A stretch of DNA of 64,000 bases from Chroococcidiopsis sp. CCMEE 29. Its GTDB lineage: Bacteria > Cyanobacteriota > Cyanobacteriia > Cyanobacteriales > Chroococcidiopsidaceae. Below, one piece after another: positions 8,156-17,351 of this stretch (within the stretch, counting starts at the first letter, position 1; each line of letters begins with the position of its first letter). The notes under the pieces are model-generated. The model did no database searches. It was not told the DNA's origin and worked only from the letters and a program-made list of their open reading frames with translations. The position numbers were made by a program, and so were the translations under genes. Where the stretch lies: the NCBI RefSeq assembly GCF_023558375.1, contig NZ_CP083761.1, positions 1,415,001-1,479,000 of the forward strand, given 5' to 3'.

Positions 8156-9487
8156 CTAATTCAATTCATCTACAACACTACCCATCAATGGCGTACCTGT
8201 AAACCCAATGAAAGCGGCGCTAGGTAAGGCAGAGCGCATATTGAGGGCGAAAGTGTCGTATTGGCTGCGGTGGGCTTCGTCCGCAATTACGATAATGTCA
8301 GAGCGATCGCTAAGTTTGGGATATTTCTTGCCTTTCTCGATCCGGAATTTCTGAATCAGCGTGAAGACATAGCGATGATCTGACTGCAATAGTTGTTTCA
8401 GGTGTTCGCTGCTATTTGCCCGAACTCTTTGTTCTGGTTCAGTGACTGCGCCAGTATTAGCGAAGTTTTTGTAAATCTGGTCATCCAAATCATCGCGATC
8501 TGTGACAATTACAAATGTCCAGTTACCTTGCAACTTGCGGAGAATCTTTTGGGAAAAGAACTGCATTGAGTAGCTTTTTCCGCTACCTTGTGTATGCCAA
8601 AACACCCCCAGTCGCCCTTGATTTCCGCGGATTTTCAGAGCAGCCGTGACAGCATTATTGACACCCAGATACTGGTGATTTTTAGCTACAAGTTTAATTA
8701 AGCCGCCTTTTTGTTCACTAAACAAGATAAAGTTTTCGACGATATCCAGCAACTTCTGTTTGTCGCAAGTGCCGCGAATCATCGTGTCTAGAGAAATAAT
8801 GCCTTCTTCTCCTTCGCTGTTGATTTTTTTCCACTCTGCAAAATGCTCCCAGCTAGCAGTGGTGCTACCGATGCGACTATTGACACCATTTGAGAGGATG
8901 ATGATGGCGTTGTACCAGAATACTTGTGGGATAGTGCGTCTGTAGTCGGACAAGTTGAGGCGATAAGCCAGTTCTAGCCGTTTGAGATGGGCTTTCAGTT
9001 CAATAAATACTAAGGGTAAGCCGTTGATGAAACCCAATAAGTCAGCGCGTTTGTTGCCCATCTCACCAGAAACCCAGAATTGGGAAGCCAGGAAGAAGTC
9101 GTTATTTTCTGGCTGGTTCCAGTCGATGACTTTGACGGTTTCGATAGTTTCTTCGTCGTCAGAGTTGCGGAATTTGACTTTAACGCCATCTTTGAGCAGT
9201 TTGTAAATCTCGCGGTTGGCGTTGGCTGGACTTAGAGTGCTGCGATCTCTTGTTAGTTCTTCAATGGCAAGGGCGATCGCTTCAGAGGGTGAGCCAGAAT
9301 TTATTTTTTCTAGGGCTGATCGTAATTTGCGAACCAGTACCACCTCGGCTGATGCCTCTCGCCCTAATGTGCCATTTTCGCCATAACTTTCGTGGTAGCA
9401 GTTGGCTGTTGTATAGCCCAATTCTGCAAATAAGGCGATCGTAGCGTTTTCTAGGGCTTCTTCTGAGTCGGGGTGAGGGTGACTCAT
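8156..9487 (-). pseudogene. hsdR: Type I restriction enzyme R subunit, C-terminally truncated by IS1
   Basis: The remaining 443 residues contain the nuclease domain (Asp149 ... Glu163-Leu-Lys165 in RADLLGF / FIELK) and the start of the SF2 translocase: Walker A TQGSGKS at about 299-305, DEAH at 403-406 and FTGTPLM near residue 435. Family members are usually around 1000 residues. Homology stops at 8183, and the last codons (SVVDELN) and stop are supplied by the IS1 right end. Helicase motifs IV-VI and the complex-assembly domain are lost, so restriction activity is very unlikely. The start codon overlaps the stop of the methylase gene by 4 bp. Confidence 0.88.
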
Positions 9488-11817
9488 AGATTAAGTTCTC
9501 CAGTGTTATTGTCTGCTGGGCGTAGCAGAGAAAGAGCAGAGTATACTTCATCGTCGGGACAAATAACTTCAGCATCGCTATCAAAGTGATAGGACACCCA
9601 ACGCACTTTGTCTTCGAGTATCCTGTTGTAGAAATAGCAAGCGTTCTGATGTGTTTTAGGACTCTCCATTAATCTGAAAAACGGTAGTAATTCGACAGGT
9701 CGCTTCTGGTTTTCATGAAGTAAATAAAGTTTTCGCTTATCCATTGGAATGCTGGTTTCTACTACGACCTTTTTAAAGGGGGTTCTTGTACCAACTAATT
9801 TTCTTGCCTGGTAGTAAAAGACTCCTTCGCTGTAGTCGCTACTACTAGGCGAAAGTAATAAAGCAGTGTCCCACCGATCTAAAAGCACTTGTCGGATTTT
9901 GGCAACGTTGGACTCTAACAAGGTTAAACGGTTGCGAGATTCCTGAGAACTTACGACTCCACCATGCCCTTTCCAGCGATTACGGTAAGTTTCAACCTCA
10001 CGAAGAACAGCAAATAATCTCTTATCTGTGAGCATCGCTATAAACTCAGCATTAGGGAACCCGAATAATTCCAAGCACCTTTCTCGTTTGTCTTTATCAT
10101 CTAAGAGTTTGCGTGTTACCTTAGCTAACCGCTCACCCAGAATTCGCCAGCCCCCAAAAGTGGAAGTAACAACCCAGTCTCGGTATTTTGAATCGTTGTC
10201 TTCTATCCACGTTCCTGACTCTTGAGCATAAAAGGCTTTATCTGCCGCATATGAGCTTAAAATCATCGCAGCAGTGAACTCAGCTAATGCCTCAAAGAAG
10301 TGAAAGAGGTGGTCAACCTTGTGTTCAACGTTGGCATCAGCGTGATAGACCCAAAGGATGGATGCTATGGGAAAGGGCAGTGATTCCACCCAAGCATCAA
10401 AACCTTCTTCGCGATTCAACGATTTGATGACCTTCTGAATGTCTTTTGCTTTTCTCGGACGGTCCCATAACTGTCGCTGAAGAGTCTCCAGTTGTGCTAA
10501 AAAATCGGTAAGAGCAGATTGAATACCAATAATTTCAGTTTGGGTTTCTAGGTCTGGAAGATAGACAACTGCTTCTAGCAATTGCGATTTGGTAATTTTT
10601 GGAATAGTGACTCCAGAAGACAACGATTCTCGAAACTTCTGACCAAGAGGTGTATTGAAAAAATTGGCTACATATTCAGCAATAGCTTTATCAGGCTTCA
10701 AAACTATCTGAACGTAGTTTTGGGCTTTTATTTGAAGATTGGCAAGCGAAGAAACAGCAGGCGTTCTGCCAATTATTGGCAAATAGACGGCATTCGGTAA
10801 GTCTGAAAATTCTTCTTCCTGTGTTCTTTTAGGAAGATTAATTTCTGTGTAAATTTCTGATAGAGGTGTGGGCGGTAAACCTAATGAACGAGCAAGCGAC
10901 TCAACCTCACGCTCGGCAACTAAAGTGGGAAATGAGCGAAAGGATGCTGGATCAACTAATGTACCAAGTTGAGGGATTTTTCCTGCTTTGCGAATCTTGA
11001 GGTTTTTTAGCAGGATGTCGCTGTTATTTGGTTCTGGTGTCAACTCGCCAACAAACAGACTTGAGGGCTTTTCCCGGCGAATGATAAGCAATAATCCACT
11101 TATTTGCGCTGCAGGAGCAAAAGTTCCACTTGGCAGAGATAGTGCTGCATCAACAAACAGCCCGAAGCGTTCCAAGTTCGCGTAAACCTTGCGCTCACCC
11201 CGCTCCACCGTGAATCTCGGCAGGACGATAAAGAAACCAACCCCCCCTGGTTCCAGCAACAGGGAGGCTTTCAAAATCAGTAGGCTGCCAGAGTCATCAT
11301 GAAGCTCAACCAAGCCGTTTTCTAAGGGCAGGGTTAAAGAGGTGAGCCTGCATCCAAAAGGTGGGCAGCCGATAACAACATTGAAGCGAGTGCCTACGTC
11401 ATCTAGAAGCAGCAGTGGATCACCTAGCCTCCAATCAATCGTTGTTTCTGGGTATAGCAGATTTGTAACCTCACTTTCACTAACACTTTTATTGAAACCA
11501 ATAGCCACAGCAGGCTCAAATCTCTGGACAAGTGGAAACAGCATTGCACCGATGCCAGCCCAGCAGTCGAGGATTTTTTTAGGTGCTGAGTCCTTGAGAT
11601 AGGACATGATAAATGCAGGGAGGAAGTCGGGGCAGATAAAAATACCCGATCTCCCGTTCTCCCGCATGGCAAGAGAACGCACCTGATTTAAATTGACTGG
11701 GATTCCTTGAGCCTTTGCTCTCTTTAAAATAGAAAGTAAGTCTAAACGGTATTGAGCCGAGATACGTGTAAAAACCTGCAAGATGGTCTGAAAACCATTG
11801 GTATATCTATGCTTCAA
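9484..11817 (-). CDS. N-6 adenine DNA methylase-like protein of a type I-like system, altered catalytic motif, modified N-terminus
   Basis: The 777-residue protein has an N6-methylase core: SAM motif I at about 83-91 (LDCWAGIGA), GDPLLLL, and a catalytic motif at 151-154 reading CPPF where the family has (N/D/S)PPF. Residues 290-470 resemble a type I specificity half-subunit (ITKSQLLEAVVYLPDLETQTEI with a following coiled coil), suggesting an M-S fusion. The last 300 residues are not recognised. The first 24 codons (from KHRYTNGFQTIL) come from a 76-bp sequence also found at 57 kb next to another broken gene. The true N-terminus was therefore probably lost when a Tn3-type end joined here. The Asn-to-Cys change makes activity doubtful. 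Confidence 0.75.
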   Translation of the reverse strand: MKHRYTNGFQTILQVFTRISAQYRLDLLSILKRAKAQGIPVNLNQVRSLAMRENGRSGIFICPDFLPAFIMSYLKDSAPKKILDCWAGIGAMLFPLVQRFEPAVAIGFNKSVSESEVTNLLYPETTIDWRLGDPLLLLDDVGTRFNVVIGCPPFGCRLTSLTLPLENGLVELHDDSGSLLILKASLLLEPGGVGFFIVLPRFTVERGERKVYANLERFGLFVDAALSLPSGTFAPAAQISGLLLIIRREKPSSLFVGELTPEPNNSDILLKNLKIRKAGKIPQLGTLVDPASFRSFPTLVAEREVESLARSLGLPPTPLSEIYTEINLPKRTQEEEFSDLPNAVYLPIIGRTPAVSSLANLQIKAQNYVQIVLKPDKAIAEYVANFFNTPLGQKFRESLSSGVTIPKITKSQLLEAVVYLPDLETQTEIIGIQSALTDFLAQLETLQRQLWDRPRKAKDIQKVIKSLNREEGFDAWVESLPFPIASILWVYHADANVEHKVDHLFHFFEALAEFTAAMILSSYAADKAFYAQESGTWIEDNDSKYRDWVVTSTFGGWRILGERLAKVTRKLLDDKDKRERCLELFGFPNAEFIAMLTDKRLFAVLREVETYRNRWKGHGGVVSSQESRNRLTLLESNVAKIRQVLLDRWDTALLLSPSSSDYSEGVFYYQARKLVGTRTPFKKVVVETSIPMDKRKLYLLHENQKRPVELLPFFRLMESPKTHQNACYFYNRILEDKVRWVSYHFDSDAEVICPDDEVYSALSLLRPADNNTGELNL

Positions 11818-11822
11818 AGATT
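11747..11822 (-). repeat. 76-bp sequence shared with 57064-57139; candidate Tn3-element end
   Basis: The same 76 bp, without indels and with only a few substitutions, occurs here (minus orientation) and at 57064-57139 (plus orientation). In both places it borders a truncated gene. The outermost 36 bp begin CGGTATTGAGCC and finish in CAAG here and TAAG at 57 kb, which is the size and inner ending of Tn3-family terminal repeats. Here it lies just behind the tnpA stop codon, where such an end belongs. I could not find the partner repeat on the other side of this tnpA. Confidence 0.6.
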
Positions 11823-14791
11823 TCTAGTGGGAGATTAATAGCAGCTTCCAATGGTTGGGGAATATTGTGTAAATTCACCACATAATCACCGTATCTTTTA
11901 ATATGTCTTGTTATGTATGGACTTAAAGCAGAGAGGTGTCGCATGGGAATCAATTCTCCCTGTGACATTAACGTTTGGATAGCCAACGACATATCAACTG
12001 TATTCTGTAAAATAACTGCACTTGCTACCAAATCAAGATACTTCAGCCGCTTTTCTTGCTCAATAGGATTGTTCTCAGTAATCGCTCCAAGTTTACCGAA
12101 AAACACCCAGTCAAGAAAAGCATTGTACATCTCCACAATATTCGTTATCGCTGTAATCTCATGCCGAAGAGCAACATTAGAAATATAGTCGAGCAAGAAC
12201 ATTGTTCGCACTACCTTACCCAACTCAAGAAAGGCTTGATAAAGTCGATTTTTCTTACTATAACTGCCCAACTTACGTAGAAGCGTCGAAGGCATCACCT
12301 TGCCTGCCTTAATTGACAATACTACACGTATCATGTCATACCAATGAGTCTTGATTAAATTCCAATTGACCACGCCCTTAAACAACGGTTCGATATACTT
12401 GTAGGTAACATCTGCACTGGGGCGAACAAAAGTTAAATCCTTCCAGTTACGGATACGCGGCATCAATTTGATACCAAGAAGATAGGAAATAGCAAACACA
12501 GGTCCAGATTGACCTTGAGTATCTGCGTGCAAAGTATCCGGTTGAATATCTGAGAGATTTTTCAACAGCCCATCCAAAATATAGACAGCCTCCCACACAC
12601 CACAGGTGATAAAGTGGGTAAACAAAGCAATATATTTGTCAGAGACATGGTGATAGGCGATACCACCATAACCTCCGTAGCGAATGTGATACTCGCTGTG
12701 TAAATTATTCTCGTATATCTCAAACTTGCTGCCGTCAGCAGCAACCTTTTTCCCTGTACCCCAGCAAGACGGTAAACTAAAACGGTTATAAGAATTGGTA
12801 ATATCCCGAATTGCAGCTTCAATTTTGGCAGCACTAATGTGGCGACGGTTTGTGTAAGAAATCATGTGACTTGTCACTGCACCTTGCGAATGACGAGCCA
12901 TCTGATTAGGACCAAGATTACAACCGTAGCTAAACGTAGTAAAAATATAACGTTCAGCAGGAGCGGATATTTTTGGTTCGCTTCCCGAAAATAGACCAAA
13001 ATGCCTTGTCCAATTCAACCAATGCTCAACATTGCAAAGAATTTCTAAGATACTACGTTCCGGCATCAAAGCACGGATTTTTAATTCTAATTCTTCCACT
13101 TCATTCGTTTGGGCTAGGGAGGGGATTCTTTTAAGTACAGGTTCTCCGTCTTTATTAATAGTGAATTGTTTATCAACCGCACAAATCTCATCTACAACAG
13201 AAGCTACCTGCGCTAATTTATCTTGCAGGTGTCTAACAAAGTCATCTGAGTTAGCAGGAAATTCAAGTAAGCGACAGTATTCTTCTATCAAAGGTTCGCA
13301 TTCAGCATGGCTCAATAATTGTTCGCGAAAATCGGCATAACTTGACGAACCGACAACACACGCATCTCCTGTTTTAAACTCAGTTGCTAGATTTGAAAAG
13401 ATGCAAATTTCTAACTGCTGACGAACCAAAACTTCAGTTCCATCAATTTCTTCTACAACTAGCGCACGCCAGTTACTACTAATAAAATCTAAATCAATCT
13501 CAAAAGGTAAATACTTAGCACGTTTGTATTGATTATCTAACACGAACTTTAATGCTTCCATTACTGACTCATCAGCAGAAGTTGAGAGAATATCTAGAGA
13601 ACGCACCAAACTGAAAAGTGCTTTGCGATTGGCAGAATAAAACCGCCACATCAACGGTAAATGATTGTTGGTGTTGTAAGCTGCAATCTCATCCAACTTT
13701 TGTAACAGCAATTCTGTACCACCATGTTCATCTAAAATTGATTGCACCTGTTCTCCAAAAACAGCATTATCCTGAGTTTCTTTGGCTTTTGTAGATGCTT
13801 TTAATACTTGCCCAAAGGTAGTCAATAACTCTGATGTTTCCGTCAAATGTTTGTCGCGTAATTCCTGCAATCGCTGTTTAGCATTATTTTGAATCTTGAG
13901 GATACGTTTAATAAACATATCAACAAGATAATCACGGGTGTTAACCTGTGCCTCGTACAATAGACATAACAGCAACGTCCGACGTTTGGGTAAATTAATA
14001 TCTTGAAATTCCGAGATATCCAAAGCCCTAGCCTGTGCCGCAAAATGTCTAACTTTGGTGATGGCAATGCTTTGCAACAGTCGCTTGGCATCACCAAAGG
14101 TCATAAGAATATCAAACTTATTTTGCAGGAGTTTAATCGCACTAAGTTTGGCGCTTTTAGGTGGCGATTTTAGTAAATTAAGAGTGGCATTTTCATCTAC
14201 CTCATTATTTGTAACCACTAGCAATTGGTCTAAATAAATCTGCTCATTGATAGAAAGGCCCTTAGAACAAAGTGCAAACAGGCGATTATTAACCATTGAG
14301 CGAATGTGACGAATTAATCGGTCAAGAGTGCTAAATGCTGGTAACTCGTATCGTTCTTTAACTAATTCTTCAATTGCTACATTGATTAAATCAGCCGGAT
14401 GGTCTTTTACCTCAGTAGCTTCTGCAACTAATGCGGCTATTAATCTTTGACCTGCTTTATCATACTGTTTAACTTTCAGGTAATCCCGAATCGTCTTTTG
14501 GTAGGAGTAGCGTTGACGATCTCTTGGGATTGCTTTTACCCAAGAATGTAAATTTAAACACGACCGTAGATGTCGTCTTACCGCGATGGGAACCAGTTCT
14601 GGATGGGCAAAATAACCAAGCCGTTGAAAGGATTTTAACATGATAATGAAGCTGAGAAACCCTTCATGGCTCTTGGTTTTAGACTTTGCTAATTTAATTT
14701 CTTCTGGCGTTGGTGTATAAAGTTCTGCAAGCTCCTTGGCATCGGGGAATTGTTTAAATCTAGGGTAGGCGGTACGGTCTATTAAGGTCAT
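11807..14791 (-). CDS. tnpA: Tn3-family transposase, full length
   Basis: The 994-residue protein has the length and order of Tn3 TnpA. An N-terminal DUF4158-like DNA-binding region (FKQFPDAKELAELYTPTPEEIKLAKSK) comes first. The RNase-H-like catalytic core lies in the C-terminal third: KKVAADGSKFEIYENN (first Asp), LHADTQGQSGPVFAISYLLG (second Asp) and NNPIEQEKRLKYLDLVASAVILQNTVDM (Glu region). No stop or frameshift is visible. No resolvase gene adjoins it. Its 3' end overlaps the 76-bp candidate terminal repeat, beyond which lies the methylase gene. Confidence 0.93.
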   Translation of the reverse strand: MTLIDRTAYPRFKQFPDAKELAELYTPTPEEIKLAKSKTKSHEGFLSFIIMLKSFQRLGYFAHPELVPIAVRRHLRSCLNLHSWVKAIPRDRQRYSYQKTIRDYLKVKQYDKAGQRLIAALVAEATEVKDHPADLINVAIEELVKERYELPAFSTLDRLIRHIRSMVNNRLFALCSKGLSINEQIYLDQLLVVTNNEVDENATLNLLKSPPKSAKLSAIKLLQNKFDILMTFGDAKRLLQSIAITKVRHFAAQARALDISEFQDINLPKRRTLLLCLLYEAQVNTRDYLVDMFIKRILKIQNNAKQRLQELRDKHLTETSELLTTFGQVLKASTKAKETQDNAVFGEQVQSILDEHGGTELLLQKLDEIAAYNTNNHLPLMWRFYSANRKALFSLVRSLDILSTSADESVMEALKFVLDNQYKRAKYLPFEIDLDFISSNWRALVVEEIDGTEVLVRQQLEICIFSNLATEFKTGDACVVGSSSYADFREQLLSHAECEPLIEEYCRLLEFPANSDDFVRHLQDKLAQVASVVDEICAVDKQFTINKDGEPVLKRIPSLAQTNEVEELELKIRALMPERSILEILCNVEHWLNWTRHFGLFSGSEPKISAPAERYIFTTFSYGCNLGPNQMARHSQGAVTSHMISYTNRRHISAAKIEAAIRDITNSYNRFSLPSCWGTGKKVAADGSKFEIYENNLHSEYHIRYGGYGGIAYHHVSDKYIALFTHFITCGVWEAVYILDGLLKNLSDIQPDTLHADTQGQSGPVFAISYLLGIKLMPRIRNWKDLTFVRPSADVTYKYIEPLFKGVVNWNLIKTHWYDMIRVVLSIKAGKVMPSTLLRKLGSYSKKNRLYQAFLELGKVVRTMFLLDYISNVALRHEITAITNIVEMYNAFLDWVFFGKLGAITENNPIEQEKRLKYLDLVASAVILQNTVDMSLAIQTLMSQGELIPMRHLSALSPYITRHIKRYGDYVVNLHNIPQPLEAAINLPLEIFEA

Positions 14792-14983
14792 TCAAGTGAT
14801 ATTTACAACACAAAACAGCAAGAGGTGACTGAAAATACATTTATCCCTCACTGTTTAACCACACAGTATTTTATATTCTTTGTGGTAAACATACCTAATC
14901 AAAATTAAAATGTTTTTTCTCCAGTAGTGCTGTGATTTTTCGTTCTTTAGATTGCTTCTGCTTGTCAGTCTAATTTATCAATA

Positions 14984-15195
14984 TTAGTCAACAGACAGTT
15001 TGTCAATTAAGGTTTTAGTTGCCTCATCAATGATTTTGTTTTGTGGGTCATGCATAAACTGTGGAGCCGGAGACGCTCCGCCTCCGGTCTCCTACAATCG
15101 CGGCACTTAAAGTTTTGTTTACCATTATGGACGAAGCCATTTTTGACGGTATGAGTTGAATTACAAGTAGGATAGACAGGCTGAGAAGTTGGCAT
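14984..15195 (-). pseudogene. IS1-type InsA fragment carrying an inserted palindromic repeat
   Basis: The minus strand reads PVYPTCNSTHTVKNGFVHNGKQNFKCRDC, an IS1-type zinc finger. After about 35 bp of unrelated sequence it resumes, in another frame, with DPQNKIIDEATKTLIDKLSVD and a TAA at 14984. The intervening segment at 15063-15095 is a GC-rich imperfect palindrome (GGAGCCGGAGACGCTCCG...). The rest of the IS is missing. Confidence 0.75.
15063..15095. repeat. GC-rich palindromic interspersed element
   Basis: About 33 bp with internal symmetry (GCCGGAGACG / CGCCTCCGGTCTCC) interrupts the zinc-finger region of an IS1-type fragment. Small GC-rich palindromes of this type are scattered in many cyanobacterial genomes. 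Similar GC-rich bits are visible near 19892-19907 and 47029-47070. Confidence 0.55.
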
Positions 15196-15369
15196 GAATT
15201 AATGGAGATAACTTTGTCTTCCCTATCCTTACATCTTTAGGACTACCACTTCTTAGCAGTAGCAAGACTTCGCTATCCCAAGTAATTTGAAAAGCTGAAA
15301 CACCTGGATCGTATTATTCACAGGCTACTTTGCCCCTGATGACAGCTTCCGTAACCTTACCCCTACTTG

Positions 15370-15410
15370 AGTGCAATGACTTCCAACGCTCAACTTCTTT
15401 CAGATTCTTA
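15370..15410 (-). promoter_or_regulatory. Conserved promoter block (copy B), orphaned
   Basis: On the minus strand TAAGAATCTG (complement at about 15401-15410) is followed 32 bp downstream by a -10-like TGCACT (15370-15375), with the shared middle GCGTTGGAA. It begins directly behind the stop codon of an AraC remnant (15416). The gene it once drove is gone; only an IS1 fragment lies downstream. Confidence 0.55.
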
Positions 15411-15415
15411 TGGGG

Positions 15416-15568
15416 TTAGCGAACCTGCTTGGAGGTCATTCCAGTGAGGCACTTGAACTGTTGCGTCAGATGGTTTTGACTGGAGAAACCGACTTGTAAG
15501 GCAATGTCTACGGTTTGCGAAGCAAGTTCCCCCAGAGTAATCGCTAAGTCCGTTTTCCGATAACATCA
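15416..15568 (-). pseudogene. AraC regulator, C-terminal fragment
   Basis: The minus strand encodes QTVDIALQVGFSSQNHLTQQ followed by FKCLTGMTSKQVR and a stop at 15416. This is the second helix-turn-helix of an AraC protein. A frameshifted LSENGLSDY just upstream matches the LSKTDL part of the free AraC domain at 45724. Everything N-terminal is missing. It is followed immediately by promoter block B. Confidence 0.8.
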
Positions 15569-15593
15569 ATATCGACTGATTCGCTGACTAGTG

Positions 15594-15794
15594 CTACCAG
15601 CCATTAACTAGCTCTTGAATTTTAGATTGTGCTTCGTCTAGCCCCCGTTTTCGTGCCTCGTCTCCCATATCTAGACCATTGGCATGAATGAACTGAATGT
15701 CGGTCACACCCGTGTATTGAAAAGTTCCCGGCGATTTGAATCCAGCCCGGAACCGCCAGTCCCTTGAGTACGAAAGAAACTTCATCTGCTCCAT
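15594..15794 (-). pseudogene. FMN-dependent azoreductase (AzoR-like), C-terminal fragment
   Basis: The 3' part reads TFQYTGVTDIQFIHANGLDMGDEARKRGLDEAQSKI, which matches the end of flavodoxin-fold NADH:quinone/azo reductases. Upstream the sequence is scrambled across frames (KGLAVPGW in one, RDWRFRAGFKS in another). The flavin-binding N-terminus is absent, and the region runs into the end of the beta-lactamase gene. Confidence 0.6.
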
Positions 15795-16733
15795 TCATCC
15801 CATGCTGCCCTCGCCACTTTTGCGATGACATCCTCTCGGATGACATCCGTTGCTTGAGAATCTGAAACAAACACTGCGATCGCCAGATGTTGCCCATTTG
15901 AAAGCGTCACTAGTCCGACATCATTGGTTGCAGCCGTCGCGCCATTAATAGTCACTGAAGTTCCCGTTTTATGTGCCACAACTGTTCCATTGGGCAACAG
16001 TCCTTTAAGGCGCTTTAGACCTGTAGAAGTCTCCGTCATTAATTGCAGCAATAAGGCTTGACTCGATTCTGAAAGCCCTTGTCCTTCATGCAATGCGCGC
16101 AATAGAACGACGGCTGCGTCAGGCGTTGCATAGTTACGATACTGCACGGATGAATCTTGCCCTAGCTCCTTCTCTGTATTCGCGACAACAATATTGTTGA
16201 TGCCAATGCCCTGCAAATACTCTGTGACAATCTTGGGTTCACCAAGGAGTTTTAACAGCACATCACAAGCGGTATTATCACTGTCAGAAACCATGTACTT
16301 CAACAGTTCAGCTAAACTGTATTCCGTGCCTTGCGAATTCTCATCCAAGACTCGACTACCCTGGACAATATCGTTCAATCTGAATTTTCTGGTCTAACTT
16401 CAGGTTTCCTCGATCGACTTGAGCGAGAACCGCCATCGCGATCGGAAGTTTGTAAACACTTTGCATTGGAAATCGCTGATTTCCGTTTAAAGACACTGAC
16501 TCTTCAGTTTCTAGCACGGTGGCGCTCACCCCAACTCGCCCTTGATCTGTACGAGAAACTTGTTCAATGCAATCGCGCAATTCATTTGTGCAATCGGTGT
16601 TAGCTGTTGCAATCTCACTCGGCGCACTTGTTTGACTGTTTGAGATGTCTTCTCCATTTCTAGAGTTAATTCCTGTGCAACCAGCGACTAGCAGAAACAA
16701 GAAAAATGTACCAAGTAAAGCTTTTTTAGTCAT
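15782..16733 (-). pseudogene. Class A beta-lactamase, frameshifted
   Basis: From the ATG at 16731-16733 the product has a lipoprotein signal (LLVAGC), then SVYKLPIAMAVL with the catalytic SxxK. After KIQIE the frame shifts at about 16370-16378 and continues as NDIVQGSRVLDENSQGTEYSLAELL. It then shows the SDN loop (VSDSDNTACDVLL), a long omega-loop region and HKTGTSVTINGATAATNDVG containing KTG. These features fit the A2/PER-like branch of class A enzymes. A single extra base (or two missing) separates the halves, so no active enzyme is expected unless the shift is a sequencing error. Confidence 0.88.
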
Positions 16734-16847
16734 TTGAAGTATGTGCCTTGAATTGAAATTGTGAACAGCTAGAGCTACACCACCGATCGCTTGAAAACAC
16801 TCTATTGATTGGCAGCTGACGGCGATGCAAACGACGATCGACATCTT

Positions 16848-17213
16848 TTAATTGACGAAACCGGAGCGAAATCCCAAGATGACTGCTTGGGTGCGATCGC
16901 TGACATAGAGTTTTGACAGAATATTGCGAACATGGGTCTTCACTGTATTCATCGTGATGTAAAGCGTTTGAGCGATCTCCGCATTGCTGTGTCCATCAGC
17001 TAGCAGTTGTAGCACTTCTAACTCGCGCTTCGTCAACACTGTTTCAATGTGATTGATGCTGTCAGCTTGAACTGGATAGGCTTGTTGAATCAATTCAACC
17101 ACCTCTTGTGCAACAGCAGCAAATGCATGATGAATTGAAGAATTGCTAGCGTCATCATGAGATGCGCTTCTGAAATGCTCAGAATCACCGTTGTGTAATG
17201 ATGTGAGTATCAT
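16848..17213 (-). CDS. LuxR/NarL-type DNA-binding protein without receiver domain
   Basis: The 121-residue protein ends in a complete LuxR helix-turn-helix: LTKRELEVLQLLADGHSNAEIAQTL followed by MNTVKTHVRNILSKLYVSDRTQAV. The N-terminal 55 residues show no receiver phosphorylation site. It may be a stand-alone regulator or the surviving end of a response regulator. It precedes the beta-lactamase on the same strand by 114 bp and could have controlled it. Confidence 0.82.
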   Translation of the reverse strand: MILTSLHNGDSEHFRSASHDDASNSSIHHAFAAVAQEVVELIQQAYPVQADSINHIETVLTKRELEVLQLLADGHSNAEIAQTLYITMNTVKTHVRNILSKLYVSDRTQAVILGFRSGFVN

Positions 17214-17351
17214 AATGTCCTTGATGAATATGATTAAACCTGTTGACTACAAGCCATGACATCTTCGTTTGTGAAGTAGTAGGGTGGGAGATGACCACCA
17301 TTTTGTAAAACCCTTCACAGTAAGGTTTTGTGGGCAGTGCCCACCTATTGG

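Larger units (their letters stand above)
7292..8182 (+). mobile_element. IS1-family insertion sequence abutting truncated hsdR
   Basis: The ends are the inverted repeats GGTAGTGTTGTAGAT at 7292-7306 and its complement at 8168-8182. The element encodes InsA- and InsB-like frames. No target duplication is visible: CCGCCCTAA precedes the left end and CATCAATGG follows the right end. Since hsdR stops exactly at the right end, the simplest reading is that an adjacent deletion removed the rest of hsdR together with one duplication copy. The left flank (about 7210-7291) contains a short unassigned stretch. Confidence 0.88.

Noticed and set aside
14792-14985. Searched for the second Tn3 terminal repeat upstream of the full-length tnpA.
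   Set aside because: Only a short ACCACA/TGTGGT inverted repeat is present; nothing resembles the 36-bp end at 11747.
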